Shown piece after piece: positions 1 to 14,000 of a stretch of DNA of 64,000 nt. The number at the start of each line of letters is the position of its first letter. Position 1 is the first letter of the stretch. Both the position numbers and the translations under genes were made by a program. The notes under the pieces are model-generated. The model was not told the DNA's origin and did not search any database. It was given only the letters and a program-made list of their open reading frames with translations. Source of the DNA: Hetaerina americana (Eukaryota; Arthropoda; Insecta; Odonata; Calopterygidae); contig JAKTNV010000644.1 of assembly GCA_022747635.1 (NCBI GenBank), positions 24,394 to 88,393 on the forward strand, written 5' to 3'.

Positions 1-50
1 AAAATGAACAACAATACACACCATGGAAACATTTTTGATTGATATGTGTC

Positions 51-3000
51 GAGTGAGATTTTCACCTAGAACCCAAAGGGGGGGGTATTGGCACTTTTCT
101 TGGAAAAATGTGAAAAATAAAATTTTCTAAAAATGAAATAAATGCCTTCTAAACACCTCAAACATTCACTCTAAAACAGAAGATTGTTGTTTTTCGCAAT
201 ATTTTTAGAAATTTGGACTCTTTTAGTAACATTAACACTTGCGCTGAAGCAACTTTTATGCTAATTTCTTGTCTTTCAGGATTAATTCTGGGTTTTATTT
301 TGTTTATTTGATGAAAATGAACAACAATACACACCATGGAAACATTTTTGTTTGATATGTGTCGAGTGAGATTTTCACCTAGAACCAAAAGGGGGGGTAT
401 TGGCACTTTTCATGGAAAAATGTAAAAAATTAAATTTTCTAAAAAAAAAATAAATGTCTTATAAACACCTCAAACATTCACTCTAAAACAGAAGATTGTT
501 GTTTTTCGCAATATTTTTAGAAATTTGGGCTTTTTTAGTAACATTAACACCTGGGCTGAAGCATCTTTTATGATCACATATTGTCTTTCAGGATTCATTC
601 TGGGTTTTATTTTGTTTATTTGATGAAAATGAACAACAATACACACCTTGGATACTTTTTTGTTTGATTTGTGTTGCGTGAGATTTTCACCTAGAACCCA
701 AACGGGGTGGTATTGGCACTTTTCATGGAAAAATGGAAAAATTAAATTTTCTAAAAATGAAATAAATGCCTTCTAAACACCTCAAACATTCACTCTAAAA
801 CAGAAGATAGTTGTTTTTCGCAATATTTTTAGATATTTGTGCTCTTTTAGTAACATTAACACCCGGGCTGAAGCATCTTTTATGATCATTTATTGTCTTT
901 CAGGATACATTCTGGGTTTTATTTTGTTTATTTGATGAAAATGAACAACAATACACACCATGGAAACATTTTTGTTTGATTTGTGTCAAGTGAGATTTTC
1001 ACCTAGAACCCAAAGGGACTTTTCATGGAAAAATGTAAAAAATTATATTTTCTAAAAATGAAATAAATGCCTTCTAAACACCTCAAACATTCACTCTAAA
1101 ACAGAAGATTGTTTTTTTTCGTAATATTTTTAGAAATTTGGGCTCTTTTAGTAACATTAACATCTGGGCTGAAGCATCTTTTATGCTCATTTATTGTCTT
1201 TCAGGATACATTCTGGGTTTTATTTTTTTTATTTGATGAAAATGAACAACAATACAAACCTTGGATACATTTTTGTTTGATTTGTATCGAGTGAGATTTT
1301 CACCTAGAACCCAAAGGGGGGGGTACTGGCACTTTTCATGGAAAAATGTAAAAAATTAAATTTTCTAAAAATGAAATAAATGGCTTCTATACACCTCAAA
1401 CATTCACTCTAAAACAGAAGATTGTTTTTTTTCGTAATATTTTTAGAAATTTGGGCTCTTTAAGTAACATTTACACTTTCGCTGAAGCAACTTTTATGCT
1501 CATTTCTTGTCTTTCAAGATCAATTCTGGGTTTTATTTTGTATATTTAATGAAAATGAACAACAATACACACCATGGAAACATTTTTGTTTGATTTGTGT
1601 CGAGTGAGATTTTCACCTAGAACCAAAAGGGGGGGTATTGGCACTTTTCATGGAAAAATGTAAAAAATTAAATTTTCTAAAAAAAAAATAAATGTCTTAT
1701 AAACACCTCAAACATTCACTCTAAAACAGAAGATTGTTGTTTTTCGCAATATTTTTAGAAATTTGGGCTTTTTTAGTAACATTAACACCTGGGCTGAAGC
1801 ATCTTTTATGATCACATATTGTCTTTCAGGATTCATTCTGGGTTTTATTTTGTTTATTTGATGAAAATGAACAACAATACACACCTTGGATACTTTTTTG
1901 TTTGATTTGTGTTGCGTGAGATTTTCACCTAGAACCCAAACGGGGTGGTATTGGCACTTTTCATGGAAAAATGGAAAAATTAAATTTTCTAAAAATGAAA
2001 TAAATGCCTTCTAAACACCTCAAACATTCACTCTAAAACAGAAGATTGTTGTTTTTCGCAATATTTTTAGAAATTTGGGCTCTTTTAGTACAATTTACAC
2101 CTGGGCTGAAGCATCATTTATGATCAATTATTTTCTTTCAGGATTCATTCTGGGTTGTATTTTGTTTATTTGATGAAAATGAACAACAATACACACCTTG
2201 GATACATTTTTGTTTGATTTGTTGCGAGTGAGATTTTCACCTAGAACCCAAAGGGGTATCGGAACTTATCATGGAAAAATGTGAAAAATTAAATTTTCTA
2301 AAAATTAAATAAATGCCTTCTAAACACCTCAAACATTCACTCTAAAAAAGAAGATTGTTATTTTCGCAATATTTTTAGAAATTTGGGCTCTTTTAGTAAC
2401 ATTAACACCTGGGCTGAAGCATCTTTTATGATCATTTATTGTATTTCAGGATTCATTCTGGGTTTTATTTTGTTTATTTGATGAAAATGAACAAATACAC
2501 ACACCTTGGATACATTTTTGTTTGATTTGTGTCGATTGAGATTTTCACCTAGAACCCAAAGGGGGGGTATTGGCCCTTTTCATGGAAAAATGTGAAAAAT
2601 TAAATTTTCTAAAAATGAAATAAATGCCTTCTAAACACCTCAAACATTCACTCTAAAACAGAAGATTGTAGTTTTTCGCAATATTTTTATAAATTTGGGC
2701 TCTTTTAGTAACATTAACACTTGCGCTGAAGCGACTTTTATGCTCATTTCTTGTCTTTCAGGATTAATTCTGGGTTTTATTTTGTTTATTTGATGAAAAT
2801 GAACAACAATACACACCTTGGATACATTTTTGTTTGATTTGTGTCAAGTGAGATTTTCACCTACAACCGAAAGGGGGGGTATTGGCACTTTTCATGGAAA
2901 AATGTGAAAAGTTAAATTTTCTAAAAATGAAATAAATGCCTTCTAAACACCTCAAACATTCACTCTAAAACAGAAGATTGTTGTTTTTCGCAATATTTTT

Positions 3001-3780
3001 AAATATTTGGGCTTTTTTAGTAACATTAACACTTGCTCTGTAGCATCTTTTATGCTCATTTCTTGTCTTTCAGGATTAATTCTGGGTTTTATTTTGTTTA
3101 TTTGATGAAAATGAACAACAATACACAGCATGGAAACATTTTTGATTGATATGTGTCGAGTGAGATTTTCACTTAGAACCAAAAGGGGGGGTATTGGCCC
3201 TTTTCATGGAAAAATGTGAAAAATTAAATTTTTTAAAAATGAAATAAATGCCTTCTAAACACCTCAAACATTCACTCTAAAACAGAAGATTGTTGTTTTT
3301 CGCAATATTTTTAGAAATTTGGGCTCTTTTAGTAACATTACCACCTTGGCTGAAGCATCTTTTATGATCATTTATTGTCTTTCAGGATACATTCTTGGTT
3401 TTATTTTGTTTATTTGATGAAAATGAACAACAATACACACCTAGGATACATTTTTGTTTGATTTGTGTCGAGTGAGATTTTCACCTAGAACCAAAGGGGG
3501 GGTATTGACACTTTTCATGGAAAAATGTGAAAAATTAAATTTTTTAAAAATGAAATTAATGCCTTATAAACACCTCAAACATTCACTCTAAAACAGAAAA
3601 TTATTGTTTTTCGCAATATTTTTAGAAATTTGGGCTCTTTTAGTAACATTATCACCTGGGCTGAAGCATATTTTATGATCATTTATTGTATTTCAGGATA
3701 CATTCTGGGTTTTATTCTGTTTATTTGATGAAAATGAACAAATACACACACCTTGGATACATTTTTGTTTGATTTGTATT
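51..3780. repeat. Block 1 HOR, copy 1 (12 monomers)
   Basis: This copy matches 3781-6270 piecewise: 51-790 aligns at an offset of 3730 bp, and about 1590-3780 aligns at 2492 bp. Markers shared by both copies include TTTTCTTGGAAAA near 108 and 3838, CTAATTTCTTG near 271 and 4001, TACAATTTACAC at 2089 and 4581, GAAGCGACTT near 2728 and 5220, and GAACAAATACACAC near 2490 and 4981. Copies differ by only scattered single bases, such as GATTGATATG versus GATTTATATG. Monomers within the copy differ far more from one another than the two copies do, which is the definition of a higher-order repeat. Confidence 0.85.
383..2029. repeat. Internal 1238-bp (four-monomer) repeat in block 1
   Basis: The stretch from AACCAAAAGG at 383 to about 790 recurs from 1621 to about 2029, an offset of 1238 bp. 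It includes an unusual TCTAAAAAAAAAATAAATG and the motif GGGGTGGTATTGG. Only one version of this stretch exists in the second block copy (4113-4520). The four monomers between the repeats are therefore either an insertion in copy 1 or a deletion from copy 2 by exchange between these near-identical stretches. One of the four is short: at 1009-1028 it reads CCCAAAGGGACTTTTCATGG, lacking about 11 bp of the G tract and TATTGGC. Confidence 0.8.
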
Positions 3781-6270
3781 GAGTGAGATTTTCACCTAGA
3801 ACCCAAAGGGGGGGGTATTGGCACTTTTCTTGGAAAAATGTGAAAAATAAAATTTTCTAAAAATGAAATAAATGCCTTCTAAACACCTCAAACATTCACT
3901 CTAAAACAGAAGATTGTTGTTTTTCGCAATATTTTTAGAAATTTGGACTCTTTTAGTAACATTAACACTTGCGCTGAAGCAACTTTTATGCTAATTTCTT
4001 GTCTTTCAGGATTAATTCTGGGTTTTATTTTGTTTATTTGATGAAAATGAACAACAATACACACCATGGAAACATTTTTGTTTGATATGTGTCGAGTGAG
4101 ATTTTCACCTAGAACCAAAAGGGGGGGTATTGGCACTTTTCATGGAAAAATGTAAAAAATTAAATTTTCTAAAAAAAAAATAAATGTCTTATAAACACCT
4201 CAAACATTCACTCTAAAACAGAAGATTGTTGTTTTTCGCAATATTTTTAGAAATTTGGGCTTTTTTAGTAACATTAACACCTGGGCTGAAGCATCTTTTA
4301 TGATCACATATTGTCTTTCAGGATTCATTCTGGGTTTTATTTTGTTTATTTGATGAAAATGAACAACAATACACACCTTGGATACTTTTTTGTTTGATTT
4401 GTGTTGCGTGAGATTTTCACCTAGAACCCAAACGGGGTGGTATTGGCACTTTTCATGGAAAAATGGAAAAATTAAATTTTCTAAAAATGAAATAAATGCC
4501 TTCTAAACACCTCAAACATTCACTCTAAAACAGAAGATTGTTGTTTTTCGCAATATTTTTAGAAATTTGGGCTCTTTTAGTACAATTTACACCTGGGCTG
4601 AAGCATCATTTATGATCAATTATTTTCTTTCAGGATTCATTCTGGGTTGTATTTTGTTTATTTGATGAAAATGAACAACAATACACACCTTGGATACATT
4701 TTTGTTTGATTTGTTGCGAGTGAGATTTTCACCTAGAACCCAAAGGGGTATCGGAACTTATCATGGAAAAATGTGAAAAATTAAATTTTCTAAAAATTAA
4801 ATAAATGCCTTCTAAACACCTCAAACATTCACTCTAAAAAAGAAGATTGTTATTTTCGCAATATTTTTAGAAATTTGGGCTCTTTTAGTAACATTAACAC
4901 CTGGGCTGAAGCATCTTTTATGATCATTTATTGTATTTCAGGATTCATTCTGGGTTTTATTTTGTTTATTTGATGAAAATGAACAAATACACACACCTTG
5001 GATACATTTTTGTTTGATTTGTGTCGATTGAGATTTTCACCTAGAACCCAAAGGGGGGGTATTGGCCCTTTTCATGGAAAAATGTGAAAAATTAAATTTT
5101 CTAAAAATGAAATAAATGCCTTCTAAACACCTCAAACATTCACTCTAAAACAGAAGATTGTAGTTTTTCGCAATATTTTTATAAATTTGGGCTCTTTTAG
5201 TAACATTAACACTTGCGCTGAAGCGACTTTTATGCTCATTTCTTGTCTTTCAGGATTAATTCTGGGTTTTATTTTGTTTATTTGATGAAAATGAACAACA
5301 ATACACACCTTGGATACATTTTTGTTTGATTTGTGTCAAGTGAGATTTTCACCTACAACCGAAAGGGGGGGTATTGGCACTTTTCATGGAAAAATGTGAA
5401 AAGTTAAATTTTCTAAAAATGAAATAAATGCCTTCTAAACACCTCAAACATTCACTCTAAAACAGAAGATTGTTGTTTTTCGCAATATTTTTAAATATTT
5501 GGGCTTTTTTAGTAACATTAACACTTGCTCTGTAGCATCTTTTATGCTCATTTCTTGTCTTTCAGGATTAATTCTGGGTTTTATTTTGTTTATTTGATGA
5601 AAATGAACAACAATACACAGCATGGAAACATTTTTGATTTATATGTGTCGAGTGAGATTTTCACTTAGAACCAAAAGGGGGGGTATTGGCCCTTTTCATG
5701 GAAAAATGTGAAAAATTAATTTTTAAAAAATGAAATAAATGCCTTCTAAACACCTCAAACATTCACTCTAAAACAGAAGATTGTTGTTTTTCGCAATATT
5801 TTTAGAAATTTGGGCTCTTTTAGTAACATTACCACCTTGGCTGAAGCATCTTTTATGATCATTTATTGTCTTTCAGGATACATTCTTGGTTTTATTTTGT
5901 TTATTTGATGAAAATGAACAACAATACACACCTAGGATACATTTTTGTTTGATTTGTGTCGAGTGAGATTTTCACCTAGAACCAAAGGGGGGGTATTGAC
6001 ACTTTTCATGGAAAAATGTGAAAAATTAAATTTTTTAAAAATGAAATTAATGCCTTATAAACACCTCAAACATTCACTCTAAAACAGAAAATTATTGTTT
6101 TTCGCAATATTTTTAGAAATTTGGGCTCTTTTAGTAACATTATCACCTGGGCTGAAGCATATTTTATGATCATTTATTGTATTTCAGGATACATTCTGGG
6201 TTTTATTCTGTTTATTTGATGAAAATGAACAAATACACACACCTTGGATACATTTTTGTTTGATTTGTAT
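3781..6270. repeat. Block 1 HOR, copy 2 (8 monomers)
   Basis: This is the second tandem copy of the 12-monomer HOR, reduced to eight units. Its first part (to about 4520) follows copy 1 at an offset of 3730 and the rest at 2492; the difference of 1238 bp equals four monomers. The match ends near 6278, where CCCAAAGAGGGGGGTATCGG replaces the copy 1 sequence. The minus-strand reading frame at 3888-4136 encodes the same peptide as that at 158-406, which reflects the duplication and not a conserved gene. Confidence 0.85.
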
Positions 6271-6964
6271 TGAGTGAGATTTTCACCTAGAACCCAAAGA
6301 GGGGGGTATCGGCACTTTTCATGGAAAAATGTAAAAAATTAAATTTTCTAAAAATGAAATAAATGCCTTCTTATCACCTCAAACATTCACTCTAAAACAG
6401 AAGATTGTTGTTTTTCGCAATATTTTTAGAAATTTGAGCTCTTTTAGTAACATTAACACTTGCGCTGAAGCATCTTTTATGCTCATTTCTTGTCTTTCAG
6501 GATTAATTCTGGGTTTTATTTTGTTTATTTGATGAAACTGAACAGCAATACACACCATGGAAACATTTTTGATTGATTTGTGTCGTGTGAGATTTTCACC
6601 TAGAACCCAAAGGGGGGGGGTATTGGCACTTTTCATGGAAAAATGTGAAAAATTAAATTTTTTAAAAATGAAATAAATGCCTTCTAAACACCTCAAACAT
6701 TCACTCTATAACAGAAGATTGTTGTTTTTCGCAATATTTTTAGAAATTTGGGCTCTTTTAGTAACATTAACACCTGGGCTGAAGAATCTTTTATGATCAT
6801 TTATTTTCTTTCAGGATTCATTCTGGGTTGTATTTTGTTTATTTGACGAAAATGAACAACAATAAACACCTTGGATACATTTTTGTTTGATTTGTATCGA
6901 GGGAGATTTTCACCTAGAACCCAAAGGGGGGGTATTGGCACTTTTCATGGAAAAATGTGAAAAA
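6271..6964. repeat. Linking monomers between blocks 1 and 2
   Basis: These two monomers are not part of either flanking HOR. They closely match 18111-18800 (offset about 11840) and in part 24420-24690. Shared rare markers are CTTCTTATCACCTC, CTCTATAACAG, GCTGAAGAATCTT, TTTGACGAAAATG, and ATCGAGGGAG at 6896 and 18736. Such re-use at a distance suggests that a larger ancestral unit once contained them. Confidence 0.75.
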
Positions 6965-9900
6965 TTAAATTTTCTAAAAATGAAATAAATGCCTTCTAAA
7001 CACCTCAAACATTCACTCTAAAACAGAAGATTGTTGTTTTTCGCAATATTTTTAGAAATTTGGGCTCTTTTAGTAACATTAACACTTGCGCTGAAGCATC
7101 TTTAATGCTCATTTCTGTGTTTCAGGATTAATTCTGGGTTTTATTTTGTTTATTTGATGAAACTGAACAACAATACACACCATGGAAACATTTTTGATTG
7201 ATTTGTGTCGAGTGAGATTTTCACCTAGAACCCAAAGGGGGGGGGTATTGGCACTTTTCATGGAAAAATGTAAAAAAAAAAAATTTTCTAAAAATGAAAT
7301 AAATGCCTTCTAAACACCTCAAACATTCACTGTACAACAGTAAATTGTTGTTTTTCGCAATATTTTTAGATATTTGGGCTCTTTTAGTAACATTAACACC
7401 TGGGCTGAAGCATCTTTTATGATCATTTATTGTCTTTCAGGATTCATTCTGGGTTTTATTTTGTTTATTTGATGAAAATGAACAACAATACACACCTTGG
7501 ATACATTTTTGTTTGATTTGTTTCGAGTGAGATTTTCACCTAGAACCCAAAGGGTTATCGGAACTTTTCATGGAAAAATGTGAAAAATTAAATTTTCTAA
7601 AAATTAAATAAATGCCTTCTAAACACCTAAAACATTCACTCTAAAACAGAAGATTGTTGTTTTTCGCAATATTTTTAGAAATTTGGGCTCTTTTAGTAAC
7701 ATTAACACCTGGGCTGAAGCATCTTTTATGATCATTTATTGTCTTTCAGGATTCATTCTGGGTTTTATTTTGTTTATTTGATGAAAATGAACAAATACAC
7801 ACACCTTGGATACATTTTTGTTTGATTTGTGTTGATTGAGATTTTCACCTAGAACCCAAAGGGGGGGGTATTGGCACTTTTCATGGAAAAATGTGAAAAA
7901 TTAAATTTTCTAAAAATGTAATAAATGCCTTCTAAACACCTCAAACATTCACTCTAAAACAGAAGATTGTTTTCTTTCGCAATATTTTTAGAAATTTGGG
8001 CTCTTTTAGTAACATTAACACTTGCGCTGAAGCAACTTTTATGATCATTTATTGTCTTTCAGGATACATTCTGGGTTTTATTTTGTTTATTTGATGAAAA
8101 TGAACAACAATACACACCATGGAAACATTTTTGATTGATATGTGTCGATTGAGATTTTCACCTAGAACCCAAAGGGGGAGTATTGGCACTTTTAATGGAA
8201 AAATGTGAAAAATTAAATTTTCTAAAAATGAAATAAATGCCTTCTAAACACCTCCAACATTCACTCTAAAACAGAAGATTGTTTTTTTTCGCAATATTTT
8301 TAGAAATTTGGGCTCTTTTAGTAACATTAACTCTTTCGCTGAAGCATCTTTTATGATCATTTATTGTCTTTTAGGATACATTCTGGGTTTTATTTTGTTT
8401 ATTTGATGAAAATGAACAACAATACACACCATGGAAACATTTTTGATTGATATGTGTCGAGTGAGATTTTCACCTAGAACCGAAAGGGGGGGTATTGGCA
8501 CTTTTCATGGAAAAATGTGAAAAATTAAATTTTCTAAAAATGAGATAAATGCCTTATAAACACGTCAAACATTCACTCTTAAACAGAATATTGTTGTTTT
8601 TCGCAATATTTTTAGAAATTTGGGCTCTTTTAGTAACATAATCACCTGGGCCGAAGCATCTTTTATGATCATTTATTGTCTTTCAGGATACATTCTGGGT
8701 TTTATTTTGTTTATTTGATGAAAATGAACAACAATACACACCTTGGATACATTTTTGTTTGATTTGTGTCGAGTGAGATTTTCACCTAGAACCCAAAGGG
8801 GGGGGGTATTGGCACTTTTCATGGAAAAATGTAAAAAAAAAAAATTTTCTAAAAATGAAATAAATGCCTTCTAAACACCTCAAACATTCACTGTACAACA
8901 GTAAATTGTTGTTTTTCGCAATATTTTTAGATATTTGGGCTCTTTTAGTAACATTAACACCTGGGCTGAAGCATCTTTTATGATCATTTATTGTCTTTCA
9001 GGATTCATTCTGGGTTTTATTTTGTTTATTTGATGAAAATGAACAACAATACACACCTTGGATACATTTTTGTTTGATTTGTATTGAGTGAGATTTTCAC
9101 CTAGAACCCAAAGAGGGGGGTATCGGCCCTTTTCATGGAAAAATGTAAAAAATTAAATTTTCAAAAAATGAAATAAATGCCTTCTTAACACCTCAAACAT
9201 TCACTCTAAAACAGAAGATTGTTGTTTTTCGCAATATTTTTAGAAATTTGGGCTCTTTTAGTAACAAATAACACTTGCGCTGAAGCATCTTTTATGCTCA
9301 TTTCTTGTCTTTCAGGATTAATTCTGGGTTTTATTTTGTTTATTTGATGAAACTGAACAATAATACACACCATGGAAACATTTTTGATTGATTTGTGTCG
9401 AGTGAGATTTTCACCTAGAACCCAAAGGGGGGGTACTGGCACTTTTCATGGAAAAATGTGAAAAATTAAATTTTCTAAAAATGAAATAAATGCCTTCTAA
9501 ACACCTCAAACATTCACTCTAAAACAGAAGATTGTTGTTTTTCGCAATATTTTTAGAAATTTGGGCTCTTTTAGTAACATTAACACCTGGGTTGAAGAAT
9601 CTTTTATGATCATTTATTTTCTTTCAGGATTCATTCTGGGTTGTATTTTGTTTATTTGATGAAAATGAACAACAATACACACCTTGGATACATTTTTGTT
9701 TGATTTGTGTCGAGTGAGATTTTCACCTAGAACCCAAAGGGGGGGGTATTGGCACTTTTCATGGAAAAATGAGAAAAATTAAATTTTCTAAAAATGAAAT
9801 AAATGACTTCTAAACACCTCAAACATTCACTCTAAAACAGAAGATTGTGGTTTTTCGCAATATTTTTAGAAATTTGGGCACTTTTAGTAATATTAACACT

Positions 9901-11020
9901 TTCGCTGAAGCAACTTTTATGCTCATTTCTTGTCTTTCAAGATTAATTCTGGGTTTTATTTTGTTTATTTGATGAAAATGAACAACAATACACACCTTGG
10001 ATACATTTTTGTTTGATTTGTGTCGAGTGCGATTTTCACCTAGAACCAACGGGGGGTATTGGCACTTTTCATGGAAAAATGTGAAAAATTAAATTTTTTA
10101 AAAATGAAATTAATGCCTTTTAAACACCTCAAACATTCACTCTAAAACAGAAAATTATGGTTTTTCGCAATTTTTTTAGAAATTTGGGCTCTTTTAGTAA
10201 CATTAACACCTGGGCCGAAGCATCTTTTATCATCATTTATTGTCTTTCAGGATTCATTCTGGGTTTTATTTTGTTTATTTGATAAAAATGAACAACAATA
10301 CACACCTTGGATACATTTTTGTTTGATTTGTTTCGAAAGAGATTTTCACCTAGAACCCAAAGGGGTATCGGCACTTTTCATGGAAAAATGTGAAAAATTA
10401 AATTTTCTAAAAATGAAATAAAAGCCTTCTAAACACCTCAAACATTCACTCTAAAACAGAAGATTGTTTTTTTTCGCAATATTTTTAGAAATTTGGGCTA
10501 TTTTAGTAACATTATCACCTGGGCTGAAGCATCTTTTATGATCATTTATTGTGTTTCAGGATACATTCTGGGTTTTATTTTGTTTATTTGATGAAACTGA
10601 ACAACAATACACACCATGGAAATATTTTTGATTGATTTGTATCGAGTGAGATTTTCACCTAGAACCCAAAGGGGGGGGTATTGGCACTTTTCATGGAAAA
10701 AAGTGAAAAATTAAATTTTCTAAAAATGAAATAAATGCCTTCTAAACACCTCAAACATTCACTCTAAAACAGAAGATTGTTTTTTTTCGCAATATTTTTA
10801 GAAATTTTAGCTCTTTTAGTAACATTAACACTTGCGCTGAAGCATCTTTTATGATCATTTATTGTCTTTCAGGATACATTCTGGGTTTTATTTTGTTTAT
10901 TTGATGAAAATGAACAACAATACACACCTTGGATACTTTTTTGTTTGATTTGTGTTGCGTGAGATTTTCACCTAGAATCCAAAGGGGGGGAATCGGCACT
11001 TTTCATGGAAAAATGTAAAA
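6965..11020. repeat. Block 2 HOR, copy A (13 monomers)
   Basis: This copy matches 11021-14660. The offset is 4054-4058 bp up to about 9500 (for example AGGGTTATCG at 7551 and 11605, TTTAATGCTC at 7101 and 11159). From about 9815 it is 3739 bp (AGTAATATTAACAC at 9886 and 13625). The mismatch region 7250-7480 has TGTACAACAGTAAATTG and a run of A, whereas the second copy has an ordinary unit there. The same marker recurs at 8882, 1561 bp away, so copy A contains an internal five-monomer echo. One monomer, roughly 9500-9815, has no counterpart in copy B. Confidence 0.8.
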
Positions 11021-14000
11021 AATTAAATTTTCTAAAAATGAAATAAATGCCTTCTAAACACCTCAAACATTCACTCTAAAACAGAAGATTGTTGTTTTTC
11101 GCAATATTTTTAGAAATTTGGGCTCTTTTAGTAACATTAACACTTGCGCTGAATCATCTTTAATGCTCATTTCTGTGTTTCAGGATTAATTCTGGGTTTT
11201 ATTTTGTTTATTTGATGAAACCGAACAACAATACACACCATGGAAACATTTTTGATTGATTTGTGTCGAGTGAGATTTTCACCTAGAACCCAAAGGTGGG
11301 GTTTAGGCACTTTTCATGGAATAATGGAAAAATTAAATTTTCTAAAAATGAAATAAATGCCTTCTAAACACCTCAAACATTCACTCTAAAACAGAAGATT
11401 GTTGTTTTTCGCAATATTTTTAGAAATTTGGGCTCTTTTAGTAACATTAACACCTGGGCTGAAGCATCTTTTATGATCATTTATTGTCTTTCAGGATTCA
11501 TTCTGGGTTTTATTTTGTTTATTTGATGAAAATGAACAACAATACACACCTTGGATACATTTTTGTTTGATTTGTTTCGAGTGAGATTTTCACCTAGAAC
11601 CCAAAGGGTTATCGGAACTTTTCATGGAAAAATGTGAAAAATTAAATTTTCTAAAAATTAAATAAATGCCTTCTAAACACCTAAAACATTCACTCTAAAA
11701 CAGAAGATTGTTGTTTTTCGCAATATTTTTAGAAATTTGGGCTCTTTTAGTAACATTAACACCTGGGCTGAAGCATCTTTTATGATCATTTATTGTCTTT
11801 CAGGATTCATTCTGGGTTTTATTTTGTTTATTTGATGAAAATGAACAAATACACACACCTTGGATACATTTTTGTTTGATTTGTGTTGATTGAGATTTTC
11901 ACCTAGAACCCAAAGGGGGGGGTATTGGCACTTTTCATGGAAAAATGTGAAAAATTAAATTTTCTAAAAATGTAATAAATGCCTTCTAAACACCTCAAAC
12001 ATTCACTCTAAAACAGAAGATTGTTTTCTTTCGCAATATTTTTAGAAATTTGGGACTTTTAGTAACATTAACACTTGCGCTGAAGCAACTTTTATGATCA
12101 TTTATTGTCTTTCAGGATACATTCTGGGTTTTATTTTGTTTATTTGATGAAAATGAACAACAATACACACCATGGAAACATTTATGATTGATATGTGTCG
12201 ATTGAGATTTTCACCTAGAACCCAAAGGGGGAGTATTGGCACTTTTAATGGAAAAATGTGAAAAATTAAATTTTCTAAAAATGAAATAAATGCCTTCTAA
12301 ACACCTCCAACATTCACTCTAAAACAGAAGATTGTTTTTTTTCGCAATATTTTTAGAAATTTGGGCTCTTTTAGTAACATTAACTCTTGCGCTGAAGCAT
12401 CTTTTATGATCATTTATTGTCTTTTAGGATACATTCTGGGTTTTATTTTGTTTATTTGATGAAAATGAACAACAATACACACCATGGAAACATTTTTGAT
12501 TGATATGTGTCGAGTGAGATTTTCACCTAGAACCGAAAGGGGGGGTATTGGCACTTTTCATGAAAAAATGTGAAAAATTAAATTTTCTAAAAATGAGATA
12601 AATGCCTTATAAACACGTCAAACATTCACTCTTAAACAGAAAATTGTTGTTTTTTCGCAATATTTTTAGAAATTTGGGCTCTTTTAGTAACATTATCACC
12701 TGGGCCGAAGCATCTTTTATGATCATTTATTGTCTTTCAGGATACATTCTGGGTTTTATTTTGTTTATTTGATGAAAATGAACAACAATACACACCTTGG
12801 ATACATTTTTGTTTGATTTGTGTCGAGTGAGATTTTCACCTAGAACCCAAAGGGGGGGGTATTGGCACTTTTCATGGAAAAATGTAAAAAAAAAAAATTT
12901 TCTAAAAATGAAATAAATGCCTTCTAAACACCTCAAACATTCACTGTACAACAGTAAATTGTTGTTTTTCGCAATATTTTTAGATATTTGGGCTCTTTTA
13001 GTAACATTAACACCTGGGCTGAAGCATCTTTTATGATCATTTATTGTCTTTCAGGATTCATTCTGGGTTTTATTTTGTTTATTTGATGAAAATGAACAAC
13101 AATACACACCTTGGATACATTTTTGTTTGATTTGTATTGAGTGAGATTTTCACCTAGAACCCAAAGAGGGGGGTATCGGCCCTTTTCATGGAAAAATGTA
13201 AAAAATTAAATTTTCAAAAAATGAAATAAATGCCTTCTTAACACCTCAAACATTCACTCTAAAACAGAAGATTGTTGTTTTTCGCAATATTTTTTGAAAT
13301 TTGGGCTCTTTTAGTAACATTAACACTTGCGCTGAAGCATCTTTTATGCTCATTTCTTGTCTTTCAGGATTAATTCTGGGTTTTATTTTGTTTATTTGAT
13401 GAAACTGAACAATAATACACACCATGGAAACATTTTTGATTGATTTGTGTCGAGTGAGATTTTCACCTAGAACCCAAAGGGGGGGTATTGGCACTTTTCA
13501 TGGAAAAATGTGAAAAATTAAATTTTCTAAAAATGAAATAAATGCCTTCTAAACACCTCAAACATTCACTCTAAAACAGAAGATTGTTGTTTTTCGCAAT
13601 ATTTTTAGAAATTTGGGCACTTTTAGTAATATTAACACTTTCGCTGAAGCAACTTTTATGCTCATTTCTTGTCTTTCAAGATTAATTCTGGGTTTTATTT
13701 TGTTTATTTGATGAAAATGAACAACAATACACACCTTGGATACATTTTTGTTTGATTTGTGTCGAGTGAGATTTTCACCTAGAACCAACGGGGGGTATTG
13801 GCACTTTTCATGGAAAAATGTGAAAAATTAAATTTTTTAAAAATGAAATTAATGCCTTTTAAACACCTCAAACATTCACTCTAAAACAGAAAATTATGGT
13901 TTTTCGCAATTTTTTTAGAAATTTGGGCTCTTTTAGTAACATTAACACCTGGGCCGAAGCATCTTTTATCATCATTTATTGTCTTTCAGGATTCATTCTG

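Noticed and set aside
74..117. Phased A/T tracts indicating intrinsic curvature in the monomer
   Set aside because: Tract centres in the AT-rich part of a consensus unit (unit positions 74-117) are about 8 to 9.5 bp apart, not a steady 10.5 bp. The evidence is too weak to call.
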